Made by a program: the position numbers and the translations under genes
Part shown: piece by piece, positions 10,201-18,900 of the stretch
Layout of the letters: each line of letters opens with the position of its first letter
Position numbering within the stretch: the first letter of the stretch is position 1
Source of the DNA: Candidatus Iainarchaeum sp.
GTDB lineage: Archaea; Iainarchaeota; Iainarchaeia; Iainarchaeales; JAXPJC01
DNA length: 64,000 nucleotides
Reading direction: 5' to 3'
Assembly: GCA_016187745.1 (NCBI GenBank)
Contig: JACPJC010000007.1
Coordinates: 35,429-99,428, forward strand
The notes under the pieces: generated by a model
The model's input: only the letters and a program-made list of their open reading frames with translations
Database searches by the model: none
What the model was told of the DNA's origin: nothing

Positions 10201-12160
10201 TCAGCGCGTCATCGCTCCCCGCCCTTATGTGCATTCCCGCCTCATCAAAGCTTGAATTTGCAGGAATCAGCAATTGCAGCTTTGCGATGTATTTCTGCCC
10301 CGGGCTTAACGAATCCGCAATTTCCAGATCCTCAGTTGCGAAAATCCCAAGGACTTTCACTTCAAGCTTTGCAATGTCCTTTGCGAGCGCAATCTCAATA
10401 TTCTGCGTGACATCCCTTATTGGCAGATATGCGATTGTCGTGTGCTTCAGGTAGCCTGAAGCGCTTGCAACAAAGTATATCTTCCTGTCAATCCTCTCAT
10501 CAATTGCCTTTGTCCCCTGCAAATTTGTTGTGTTCTCCGAAAGCCTTGCGTTTGTGTATGCGTTGTATACCTCAACCTTTGCTGCGGCAAGCGGCTTCTG
10601 CTCGTTGTCAAGGACGCTTACATTGAATGTTCCGCTTCCAATTGCAAGCCTTACAACGACTGAATTTTCCTCCCTTGCTATTACCGCAGTAACATCGCTT
10701 ACCGCGGAGCCAAACCCTGTTTTCAGTACTTCCGCATAGTAATTGCCGGGCTCAAGCCTCTCAAATGCCACTTCCCCGTTTATGCCTGTCGAAAGCTCGC
10801 TTCCCACAATTGAATCATCCGAAGCCCTGTGCAGCCTTACCTTCACATCTTCCACAGGGAGCGCAAACTCATCAACAACTTTCACTTTCAGCGAGTTTGC
10901 ATTTGCAGAGGTTGCAGGCGCAAGCAGCACATCAACAAAAGCAGCGGACTTCTGCACTTGTGTGAGGGTTTTGAGCATATATGCGGGATGGTCTATGACA
11001 ATATCATATAGAACATTCTCTGCAACATTGAATTCAACCTTCCCGTCAATTGCGCTCGGCCTGCCTGCAAGCTCTGTTCCGTCCTTTATCAGTTTTACAG
11101 TTGCGTTTGAAACAGGCGCGTTTGTGCTTGCGTCCTTCAGCAGTAGCATTATTTTCCCGACAGCCTTTGTGAAGAGCGCAATGCTCTTCTGCAGTACCGC
11201 ATCAGGCAATAACTCATTTATTTCTGCCCTTCCGTCATACTCCGCATATTTTCCCGAAGCGTCATATGTTGCAAAATAATATTTTCCCGCGGGGATTTCA
11301 GAGAATACGGCGCTTCCTGAGGAGCCTGTGATTTTCTTCGCGATCTGCATCCCGCCCTCATCCTTCAGATTAACCTCAATTCCCGCAATTGCCTGCTGAA
11401 GCTCATTCGCAACATAAACATTTATTGCCCCCTTCCCCCCTGCCTCCTCGCTTAAATACACGTCCACTGTTGCGCCTGAAGTTCCAAGCTCAATAGCATC
11501 CTGCTCGGTTGTAAATCCGTTTTTTGGAGCAGCATACAGAATTCCGCAGTTCTCCGGAATTCCGCTGAGCTCAATTACCCCGTTGCTGGTTGTTTTTGTT
11601 TCGCTGTATTCCGAAGCAGCGCTGCAGGAGAATTCAACCGCCACTTCCTTCTTCACAAGCTCTGTTGTTCCCTTCTCAAGCAGCTGTATTGTCCTTGAAA
11701 GCGTTTTGCGCAATAATTCAAGCACCAATGGAAGCGATTCGCTCCCGCTTTTTGCTGTAAACCTCATCGCCTTGTCCTTGTAGCCGGATTTTGTTATTTT
11801 TATCCCGACTTCCTGCCCTATTGGAAGTTTTGCAAGGAACTTTCCCTCATCAGTTGTATTTCCGGTTTGCACTATCCCATTGGGGAGCGTAATTATCACA
11901 TCGGCATTTGCAATTGCCCCCGCATCAGAAGAAACGCTGAGCATTATGCTTGAAGTGCCAGGCGCAATAATACCATAAGCAATAAATCCAATTCCCGCAA
12001 TTAGTGCAATCAAAACAACCAGCGCAATCGGAAAAGTAGGAATTCCCCTGTCCTCAAACGCATCAACAAGCGAATAAATTGGAAGCCCATGCGCATCTAC
12101 CCAGTCAAGGAACCTGTAATATCCGTCCTCCGCCTTGAAATATATGTCCTTCAGAGCCAT
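4235..12160 (-). CDS. Giant (2641 aa) membrane-anchored surface protein with tandem Ig/carboxypeptidase-regulatory-like domains
   Basis: Uninterrupted 7.9-kb ORF. N-terminus KAEDGYYRFLDWVDAHGLPIYSLVDAFEDRGIPTFP followed by a TM segment, then many beta-type repeats; internal Gly/Tyr/Gln-rich segment. Confidence 0.92.
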   Translation of the reverse strand: MALKDIYFKAEDGYYRFLDWVDAHGLPIYSLVDAFEDRGIPTFPIALVVLIALIAGIGFIAYGIIAPGTSSIMLSVSSDAGAIANADVIITLPNGIVQTGNTTDEGKFLAKLPIGQEVGIKITKSGYKDKAMRFTAKSGSESLPLVLELLRKTLSRTIQLLEKGTTELVKKEVAVEFSCSAASEYSETKTTSNGVIELSGIPENCGILYAAPKNGFTTEQDAIELGTSGATVDVYLSEEAGGKGAINVYVANELQQAIAGIEVNLKDEGGMQIAKKITGSSGSAVFSEIPAGKYYFATYDASGKYAEYDGRAEINELLPDAVLQKSIALFTKAVGKIMLLLKDASTNAPVSNATVKLIKDGTELAGRPSAIDGKVEFNVAENVLYDIVIDHPAYMLKTLTQVQKSAAFVDVLLAPATSANANSLKVKVVDEFALPVEDVKVRLHRASDDSIVGSELSTGINGEVAFERLEPGNYYAEVLKTGFGSAVSDVTAVIAREENSVVVRLAIGSGTFNVSVLDNEQKPLAAAKVEVYNAYTNARLSENTTNLQGTKAIDERIDRKIYFVASASGYLKHTTIAYLPIRDVTQNIEIALAKDIAKLEVKVLGIFATEDLEIADSLSPGQKYIAKLQLLIPANSSFDEAGMHIRAGSDDALIMEKDPIYLRNIYASTSGMTKGSSYTPPNNYATDALHLTTGNAKWSNIVWKNASDGIYDAEAEIIVKDGIAIGTLTELQYRGWGKKGAYVRFPTDSTLGSSESSGSKQALYAQTNSLPLSIGPSNLCDDVFCYRLIIEDIASGNLQTSIVDSYSAKVSNDYKLIFTITSKASTTFASSKLKIYNETGSLGFSGYEITTVTGAKIPGTLTGASLEIDVGDAATNSKFYGNLGFRTAKEGSTLLRMELISGNEKVMQKSISINIAGAKALSVEVLPKIIVPFVQNNLLIRVTDSNDGSALADAVVTILKNGTTLASGTTDFNGIFAYALASVSSGTSLEFRAEKSNYKQNSLSMGVSEDILEISPEKINETLTIAGSDRKDVELLLNNITELPLMISSISASGDLDGLATITFADTYEDSALPKGEDFNIGIILDLTDEGKRVDEITKLSASIDISLESTDASATWRISVPVNITIGFGAEADDSSCLTINPGTWDLFASTGSKTLSIALQNNCEVGGEGIVLRELSVKMTQANDNALGTFEISSDIEDSSDVSLTNTYAEIAPLIEAGASATIKLEFEPEDVTSGEATYNIIFKAINKTTRGDEEISTQLKVNAKVNDLQECVEVIQSAALAIESCPYNMGYGNYGNFGFGGGFGGSGGGPGFSGMGGFSGANYNPYQQWGYTPNQQPWLGNYDQLYANNYPSSNYQQPFYGSDYGTGGYGGIGGGIGAYGSSFNCGKTSFTVRNNCSSAVEISLSSDPALIVDKATTALSAGEELESEVQAAYMVGNYPIDVKARVKDSKDASTTITTLMVSVSNIFTKTWFDCVQLDKKKFKFNSFIGKPVSGKVFNDCYDSGVRLIYSADSIKISEGSMYTTPPISAEPGKTPAPEQLRLAKEVSVTAIYTEGAGDHTREILQFEIIKDVQYRGGGANLTSTNPIQQIGNLRYALTAGYYTVESRATMSVEFITRYGTRERIPFNVVLEDLWLAAGALPQEDIFGDPKVDLDLCINKDALNLQNIIAGDSDNCISVTDTGLFKEGTILVHPPEGEAPLFGGYLLGYSPADNKNWVMRISPKLCGTSDKIMLERTELLGSRGTRVNFETIQNSHDIRVTVDASALPDGATERFDEKLRITATRPSLGITRRYELPFKLCIKGKNVVSIPIKPAAALKCTSENTGSAAYDQYGFRHLKYSWTWASILKNACDKKEGSGENYTVCDATQFSIALNKKAGEIKKLAEKVNSLYPDNSYEFADKEMIGKPIGDLKDSENFFRFVKEKIYIESLNNKVNSITERYQFFVDSKQGILESPDSKSITNVKLLNAKSESINAGLGTTGVKALSAYGNPAELPAPKNMSDVVVEINIKGLTDSDRPILEELGAERNSVTGKWLMTYEDFYVFYGKIYDAIKNADKIDGTIYANDCGKETNVNYKFCVISQLDPNSDLDSAIWDQAKKDYAGRKFLWITVQKPIDWAAWQKDSATHTFISKEWLVNIYSPLKGALKFVAGIRHKPILTKPQIEAILKNGMENDDFVTFLSGAGYAGYYPPPDAAADGKYFHTENVEFKSYLMRDGYSPDFKADFKEFATKKGFLSSLVGDFTTWNLLNGSGGELVVDKPALYDVKIKYVFADPNVPAITADAPLITVSVDTSKPESSKFGEKMQNNLFFYMPIDGEVGLEKEKDKEGKDTDKDILNRDGYGTTWATAEPTVLAACNEDCEKKGKTAPESTSSSLLGVVESIRALPSGTTKGAEHFKLVQNKSYSSMRNGVVLSIDRDNDKFTYSPSVAVKINLAIFKNDLSRGAGIFYELSSGTAIAALVETPKEGLEGVISIPEREPIFNWVVAAAGMDFGGNPLAKGAAINEIYSSQGALCAGTSMSHALLWSKATMQGEIDLKTVAYLPAKYAYSLQIFCGADITDIGGTLIDWAKEAGTKEIALNTGLGTEELAKFNPLAIPEKISSGELCINTTANSADIFWNPDKGTGSAVEAAGHTDHTS

Positions 12161-12275
12161 CTAATCACTCAATAATTATATATAATGAATATCCGCCTTT
12201 ATTTACTTTGCGTTTGCCGGTTTTAGCAGTTCCGCGCCGTTTCTATTATTCATTTAATGTTTATATATTTATTCA

Positions 12276-12291
12276 TTCAGGATAGCAGCCA
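12276..12291. repeat. 16-bp direct repeat, copy 1
   Basis: attcaggatagcagcc, identical to 13592-13607. Confidence 0.8.
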
Positions 12292-13488
12292 TTTCCAGAC
12301 AGGCTTTACAATTATGTGCCTGTTTTTAATCTCCAGCCTGTCTTCCTGGTTGTTTGTGAGTATAAGCCCCTCCCTGAGATTGAATTTTTCGAGCGCTTCA
12401 AGCAGGCCATTTATTTCCCTTTCCTTATTGTCTTCATCAAGCCCCCAGCATACTTGGATTGCCCTTGTTATTTTTTCCCTTTCCTTTACAAGAAAGTCAC
12501 ATTCATTCTTTTCCCTGAAATAAAAAATTTGCTGGTTTTTTCTCCTCAACCCAAGGAAAACAGCATTTTCAAGCATCCTTCCATTATCTGAAGAAAAGGA
12601 AGCCGAATTTACGCTTGCCAGCCCGTTGTCTATTGCATATATCTTTTTCAGGCTAACCAGCTGCTTTTTCAGCGAATAATCAAACTTCGGGAGCGCAAAC
12701 AGCAGATAGCAGTCCTCAAGATATGAAATGAATGCAATTGCGCTGTTTGTGGAGCCGAGCGAAAATAGCTTTTTTATGCCGTTATATGAGAATTCCTTCC
12801 CAATGTTTGTAAGCAGAAATACCGCAATCCGTTTGACTGTTTTCAGGTTTCTCAGCCCATATCTCACTACAACATCCCTCGCAATAACATCGTTCAGCAA
12901 TTCCTGGAGTATTTCAGCCTTTTCGCTTTTCAGGTATTCAGGGAAGCCGCCCTTGCAGAGGTAATCCTCAAATGCGGCATGGCTCGGCTTCCTGCCCTTT
13001 AGCGTGAGGAATTCAGCAAATGAGAAAGGGAAAAGCTCATAGCGCAAATGCCTCCCTGTAAGCCTTGTCCCAAGCTCTCTGCTCAGAAGAGAGGCATTTG
13101 AGCCGGTAATTACAAAGTGCTTTTTATTGTCCAGCATTGTCCGCACAAAAAGCTCCCATTTCTGGACATTCTGGATTTCATCAAAAAAATAATAATCGCT
13201 CCTGCCAAACTCCTCCAAAAACACATCATTGAGCTTCTGGAAATCCGAAACTTCAAAGCCAGCCGCCCTCGGGTCCTCAAAATTGAAATAATAAAAACCA
13301 TTTGTTTTTTTTATCAGCTGGCGGAGCAGGGTGCTCTTTCCGCAGCGCCTTATGCCTGAGAGAATCATTGCAAAAGGCAGCTTCAGGTCAAGCTCCCTGT
13401 TTTTCTCCCGCACTATCCCATAATCAGCACCAGAAAGCGAATCACGCTGGGAGCGCACAATGCCCCTCAAAGTTTCCTTAAGCAGCAT
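12277..13488 (-). CDS. AAA+ ATPase with DUF4143-like C-terminal domain
   Basis: Walker A SGIRRCGKST, Walker B YYFFDEIQNVQKWE, sensor ITGSNASLLSRELGTRLTGRHL, typical of the ATP-binding/DUF4143 family. Confidence 0.9.
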   Translation of the reverse strand: MLLKETLRGIVRSQRDSLSGADYGIVREKNRELDLKLPFAMILSGIRRCGKSTLLRQLIKKTNGFYYFNFEDPRAAGFEVSDFQKLNDVFLEEFGRSDYYFFDEIQNVQKWELFVRTMLDNKKHFVITGSNASLLSRELGTRLTGRHLRYELFPFSFAEFLTLKGRKPSHAAFEDYLCKGGFPEYLKSEKAEILQELLNDVIARDVVVRYGLRNLKTVKRIAVFLLTNIGKEFSYNGIKKLFSLGSTNSAIAFISYLEDCYLLFALPKFDYSLKKQLVSLKKIYAIDNGLASVNSASFSSDNGRMLENAVFLGLRRKNQQIFYFREKNECDFLVKEREKITRAIQVCWGLDEDNKEREINGLLEALEKFNLREGLILTNNQEDRLEIKNRHIIVKPVWKWLLS

Positions 13489-13523
13489 AATAATATCCTT
13501 ATCCGCATGGTTTTTTAAATGTT

Positions 13524-13565
13524 TTCATTACTAATGCACACTTTTGTTCATTACTAATGCACACT
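13524..13565. repeat. Two 19-bp tandem direct repeats, 23-bp period
   Basis: ttcattactaatgcacact at 13524-13542 and 13547-13565, just upstream of the minus-strand ATPase gene promoter. Confidence 0.85.
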
Positions 13566-13589
13566 ATAGGATACAACTCGGATACGCTC

Positions 13590-15227
13590 CTATTCAGGAT
13601 AGCAGCCCCCCGGGCCAATAGCTGGCTCGGCCGTTATATCCGTCCTTGAATAGCAAGTCCATTCGCTTAAATCAACTGCTGCAAGTTCTTCCGGTGCATT
13701 AGAAAGCGCGCACGTTGGGGGAGCCGCATTAGCGCTCTTGAATTTTGCTGAGAAAGGGGTGTATGCATAATCCGCAAGCCTTATCCTGAATTCCGCGCCC
13801 ATTGCCTTATTGACCTTGTAGTGCTCATTGTTCTCCCTGAAGCGCAGCTGCATTTCAACCGCGCTCACTTCGCTGCAGTAGGAAGTGCTTCCAGGATTTG
13901 CAGGAATCCCGCTGTCCCCCCCGCCGGTTTCAGGCCCCCTTGCAATTACCTTCCCGTCGGACAGATAAAAGCCGGTTCCCCCGCGCATAGCAGAGCACGG
14001 GGAATATGAATGTCCTGAATCCCCAGAACCCTCGCTTCCGCCATCATCCTGTATTATTATTTTTGAAGGCCTTGCCTGTGTAGTGGCTGAAAACAGCTCT
14101 GCAATGTCGCATGCGCTTGCTCCGCTTCCAACAAGCTCCAGCCCATCCCACTGCCTTTCAGCGCCGATAGAATTTTTTGCAATCCCGCATATCCTTTCCT
14201 GCGCAAGCGCCTTCAGTGCGTCATTTGCGGCCTCTCCAATGCCCGAGGCATCATATGCATCAGGGTTCTGCATCAGATTGCTAATGCCCGCGCTTCTTGA
14301 CCAGCTGCCCGGGGAAAATTCGACCCTGTAATCCCCGCCCCTGTTGTCCCCCGGGCAATATTTGTCTGTATCTCCGATTGCCGAATTCGCAGAATCATAG
14401 GGGTCCTCCCTCGGAGCGCAGCTCTTTGCATCGCACATCCCGAGGCGCATTTCCTCAATCTCATTATGGACCCCCGCGGAAAACAGCCCGCCATCATTTG
14501 CAGCAAATGCAATGCTCCTTGCAATTGCAATCGCCTTGAACAATCTCAAGGGGACGAAAATCCTGAATTTTCCCTTGGGAAGGACTGGCTCCTTTATTCT
14601 CCTTCCCGTGTTCTCATTGAAAACAAGAATCTGGGGAAGCATCTCGTAATCCGGCTCTTCCAGCGACTTTATGTCAAGCACAACATAGAAGGTTCCGGGG
14701 TTGCATTCATCAGGATTGCCATCAGGGCAGCCCACAACCTGTAAAAATTCACTCGCCCCCACGCTATTGTCAATCGCCTTCTGCAAAGCGCCAACCATCT
14801 CAACCTCTGAACCGACAATCACAACATTATAGCTGCCGAAGCTTTTGCCTGTCGTGCCGGTGCCAAGAAGGCTTGAGATTACCTTTGCCGTGTATCTGGC
14901 AAACGCGCCCCCGCCGCTGAATTTTGAACTTGCAAAATCATTCTGCAGCTCCTGCCATGTCCTCGCTTCCGGGCCAAGGATGTAATAATTGCCGGGCTCA
15001 AGGAGATAATCGCTTATCTGCCAGCGCATATTGTAATTGAAGACCTGCATCGCATCAGCCCTGCTCAGGTCCGCAATCGCCTGCATTTCCGCCTGCTCCT
15101 CAATGCTCCTTATTATGTCAACGGTATTCCTTTCGGTCTGCATCATGTTCTGCGCAAGGAGGAGCGCAAGCACTATAAGCACGAACGAAACAAGCGCAGT
15201 GAATAAGTTGAATGCCCTTTCGCGCAT
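13590..15227 (-). CDS. Membrane-anchored extracellular protein, pilin-like N-terminus (545 aa)
   Basis: MRERAFNLFTALVSFVLIVLALLLAQNMMQTERN: one N-terminal hydrophobic helix followed by a Cys-containing exported-type domain. Confidence 0.7.
   Translation of the reverse strand: MRERAFNLFTALVSFVLIVLALLLAQNMMQTERNTVDIIRSIEEQAEMQAIADLSRADAMQVFNYNMRWQISDYLLEPGNYYILGPEARTWQELQNDFASSKFSGGGAFARYTAKVISSLLGTGTTGKSFGSYNVVIVGSEVEMVGALQKAIDNSVGASEFLQVVGCPDGNPDECNPGTFYVVLDIKSLEEPDYEMLPQILVFNENTGRRIKEPVLPKGKFRIFVPLRLFKAIAIARSIAFAANDGGLFSAGVHNEIEEMRLGMCDAKSCAPREDPYDSANSAIGDTDKYCPGDNRGGDYRVEFSPGSWSRSAGISNLMQNPDAYDASGIGEAANDALKALAQERICGIAKNSIGAERQWDGLELVGSGASACDIAELFSATTQARPSKIIIQDDGGSEGSGDSGHSYSPCSAMRGGTGFYLSDGKVIARGPETGGGDSGIPANPGSTSYCSEVSAVEMQLRFRENNEHYKVNKAMGAEFRIRLADYAYTPFSAKFKSANAAPPTCALSNAPEELAAVDLSEWTCYSRTDITAEPAIGPGGCYPE
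13592..13607. repeat. 16-bp direct repeat, copy 2
   Basis: attcaggatagcagcc, identical to 12276-12291. Confidence 0.8.
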
Positions 15228-15295
15228 GAGAATCAGGACTAATAATAATTAATGGGATATATATGCGTTATGCCAAGCCTTATTGTGCCATACGG

Positions 15296-15574
15296 CTACT
15301 TATATGCGTCATCATGATGTTTGAATTTGTCAAAAAGAATATATCCTTCTTTCTTGGAAACCTTAAATAGAAGAACAAAACTCTTGGCTATATGCGCACG
15401 CTTGTAATCAGCCAGACTATGGCGAAGATTTTTGTAATGTTCTATGGTCCGTTCATCAGAGCTGATTATCTGCTTGATTTTCTTATTTAATATTCCAAGA
15501 GTTTTTTTGTCCTTCTTTTCAAGTATCCTGATTGTCGCCTTTAGTTCATCTGACAGGTCAAATGAAAAAGTCAT
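15296..15574 (-). CDS. RelE/ParE-superfamily-like toxin
   Basis: MTFSFDLSDELKATIRILEKKDKKTLGILNKKIKQI...HIAKSFVLLFKVSKKEGYILFDKFKHHDDAY; directly downstream of the antitoxin-like gene. Confidence 0.7.
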   Translation of the reverse strand: MTFSFDLSDELKATIRILEKKDKKTLGILNKKIKQIISSDERTIEHYKNLRHSLADYKRAHIAKSFVLLFKVSKKEGYILFDKFKHHDDAYK

Positions 15575-15853
15575 TCATTCGCCCCTGCATAGCCTGTCAA
15601 GCTCTTCAACACTCATGCTTCTGAATCCATATTTTTTAATATGCCTATCGCAGGATTCAATTACTTCCCTTACAACTTCATCCTTTACTTCCTTGTCAAT
15701 GAATTCATCAACAAAATCACCCCCGTACAGCTCCGCAAACTTGTCCAGCGCCTCGGATTTGTCGCGCAGGCCGTATTTTTCCTTAATTACCCCAAGCACC
15801 CTGTTGGTATAATCCTTGGCCCTCAGGTTCATGGTTACGGTTCTTCCTCTCAT
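15575..15853 (-). CDS. Antitoxin-like protein (DUF2683-like)
   Basis: MRGRTVTMNLRAKDYTNRVLGVIKEKYGLRDKSEALDKFAELYG, RHH-like N-terminus; abuts the toxin gene with no spacer. Confidence 0.7.
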   Translation of the reverse strand: MRGRTVTMNLRAKDYTNRVLGVIKEKYGLRDKSEALDKFAELYGGDFVDEFIDKEVKDEVVREVIESCDRHIKKYGFRSMSVEELDRLCRGE

Positions 15854-15889
15854 GTTAGTCCTCCTAACATAGAATTAGTCCAACTAATT
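15852..15889. promoter_or_regulatory. Two related palindromes, candidate TA autoregulatory operators
   Basis: ATGTTAG-TCCTC-CTAACAT (15852-15870) and AATTAGT-CCA-ACTAATT (15873-15889), sharing TTAGTCCnnCTAA, between the minus-strand TATA (ttataaat) and the antitoxin start codon. Confidence 0.65.
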
Positions 15890-15933
15890 TATAAGGATTG
15901 CGCCTTACCCGGGCGATTTCCCAGCCATTGCAA

Positions 15934-18900
15934 TTAAGCGTTTTGCCCGGCCAGAATAAATGTGCTGTCGCCCTGCGGTATTACCTTGAATTGGTTCCAT
16001 TGCAAATACATATTGTAAACGGCTTCATATTCCCTGTCCGCCAGGTCTGGCGTATGCTTGTTTTTCGGGTCATTGTTATAATCCTTTAACGCATTAATGA
16101 TCTGCTGCTTGCCAGAGTTGCTTGTAATGCCCTTTTCATGGAACCACCTTGCTGCGCATTCTATATTCTGCGCCGGCTCTTTGGAATCTGGATTGGCAAC
16201 GTCGCAGCCCATTATATGATCGCTTGATGCAATGCCAAGGCCGCTCTTCAGAATGCCAACCGCAACAAGTAATGCATCCGGCACATCCCTCCTTGTTCCG
16301 GGCCCAACTTCCCTGTGCGCAAGGCTTCCAATCAGGCCGCCATAATTCTCATAATATGCGATAATGTATTTTACATCTTGCCTGTCAAATTTGCTGGCAT
16401 CAGGCAATAGGCCGTACTCAGGCACAGGCTCAGAAAGCTCTTTCGGGTCGCATTCTTCAATCCATTTCACGTCCTTCACATTCTTCAGTTCACCTTCAAC
16501 ATCCACTATGGGGCCGGAAATTTTCCATTGCGTCTTTCCATCCTTCTCTTCCACATCAATCCTGTAGGTTGAATATTTTACAAAATCAATGTCGCTTATC
16601 TGCCCGAAAGTGGGCCCATATGCGCTTACACCAACCACATTAAGCGTCGGCTGCAGCTGCGGGAACACATTGTGCATATATACACTATAGAAGAGCATTC
16701 CAATCGCGTCTTCAATGATTCCTGTAAGAAGCCCCTTCCCTACATTTATGAGATTTTCTTTACTAACCATGCTGGTAAAGAACCTGCTAAACCTCTTCAT
16801 CGGAATCTGGTATGCGCCGCCGCTTTTCACGAATAAATCAGCATCTTTCCCAAATTCCTTCAGCACATTCTTTGCAATAACATTCTTTGTAAGATCGTCA
16901 GTAAGAGCCGCAGCTGGCTTCTTGGGCTTAACGCTGTTTAGCGCGCCTTTGATAGTTTCATCAATAAAGTCTTTTGGCGGCTTAAATTTTGCAACAAGTG
17001 TAACTCCAGTAGCCCTTGGTACCGGTACTGGTTCAAGTACTACAAGCCTTTCAACATTCTTAGTCAGAGAGGTTTTAATGTCATTTTTAATATTATCCCT
17101 GACTGTGCTAGGAACAGTGGTCTTAGAAAACTCTTCCAGTTTAGCGACTACGCTCTTGGTCAAATCTTCAGATATGTTATCAATCTGGCCACTAACTTGT
17201 GTAACATAATGGGCTTTTTGCATAGCAGGAGTTATATCACCAATTGTACTCTCCTGAAGCACAGTTGCTCTTGATGCGTGATCCAGAATTTCCTGAGTCT
17301 TGAATATTTCTTCAGCGCTTTTCTCCCAGGTCTTCTTTAGAACATCTTCGGCATCTATCCCGAAATTAGTCTTATACTTATCAAACTCGGTGATAACCTT
17401 CACATTGTCAGCTGTTTTTTCAACTGCATCTGCCACTGCCTTGGTAAGGGAATCATCAAGGGTTTTTTCACCCAAGTATCTTTTTGCATTTTTGGTCATT
17501 GTTTCTTCTAGTGCCTTTGCGCGCTCTGTTACATAATTAGTGGCAGCTCCCCCAAAGAACTTTTCATTTTCTTGCTGGGCGATCTGCTCTGCAACTTGCT
17601 TGGCTGCGGCTTTGAAAGAAGATTCCGAAGGCAGGCCTTTTAGCCCTGGAATTGTGAGCCTCCCGCCATATCTTCCAATCAGTTCAACTGCCGCGGCGTT
17701 AGTAATGTCCCCATAGTATCTTTTAACAACCTCTGTATTTTGAGAAGCCAGCGCAGAAGCTGCATCGCCTTGCATGCCGCCCGGCTTAGGCACATATCCG
17801 AGAATTTTGAAAGTTTCCCTTCCGTTTTTGAAACTTGCCCAGCCTGCAGGAACTCCGCAGTTCCATATTACATCAGCCACACCGCCAATGCCTGGCATCT
17901 TTAAGCTGCCGGCAATCATTGCGGCAATTCCGCAAGCCGCAAAGTAAACTCCTATCCCTGATTCCTGCAGCCAGAAGCGCTTAGTTTCATAGGCGGTCTG
18001 GCCTGGCTGTTGCGTGTTGGCCAATTGCTGTTTTGCATTGTCCAGGCGCGTATAAGCATCAGGCACCAGTTTGATTTTGCCCATGTTGATTTTTTCAGGC
18101 CCCCCGCCCCAAACAGCATTCGCATAATAGCTGCCGGGCTTTACTTCTCCCTTCGCAAGCTTGCTCATAAGCCTTACCGGATGTATGCCGCACATCTGCA
18201 GTTTTACATTTGCCTCTTCAGCAGTTCTTGCAGGATCGTCCTTGCTCTGCGCCGAAATTGCAACCTCCTTGTTATGGGCATCGGCAATAAAGTTATCCGG
18301 CTTAACGCACAGCTTATAGGGGTGCTCCCACTTCTTTTCCTTTTCAAACCATTTGAGCGAGAGCGCCTCATCCTTCCCTATTTCCCTTTTTTCTTCTGCA
18401 CTTTCAATCCATAATTTTGAAATTCCGCGCAGATTCGGCTCAAGCGTTCTGCTTTCAGTCTTTACCTTTTCGCTGATATCGGAAACAACAGAATACTCGC
18501 AGCATGAAGCCCCGCCCGTGTGCATCTTTAAGATACCTTCCTTGCAGCTCTCAATCTTGAATTCCCCAATCTCCTTCGTAGAGCGCAGCTTTAGCGAGAG
18601 CAGATTGGCTGTGATGCAGGAGTCCTTGGAAATTGCGGCATTCTTCAGCTCGCGGATTGCCTTTCCTGCCTCTGCTGCAATTTCCTTCTGCTGCCCGCTC
18701 TGCACGTTAAGCGCCTCATTTATGTTTGCATAGAGAGTTTTCTGCGAATCCGCGCTCCCCCTTCCCTCTTTGGAAGCATCCCCGGAGCTCTGCAGGCTCA
18801 ATTGCACAACAGCGCCCTCAACCCCCCCGACAGCCAGCTGCACATGGTTTGAGGCGCTTGAATTCACAACCCTCTCCTCCTTGTTGAAAAGGGTTTTCGC

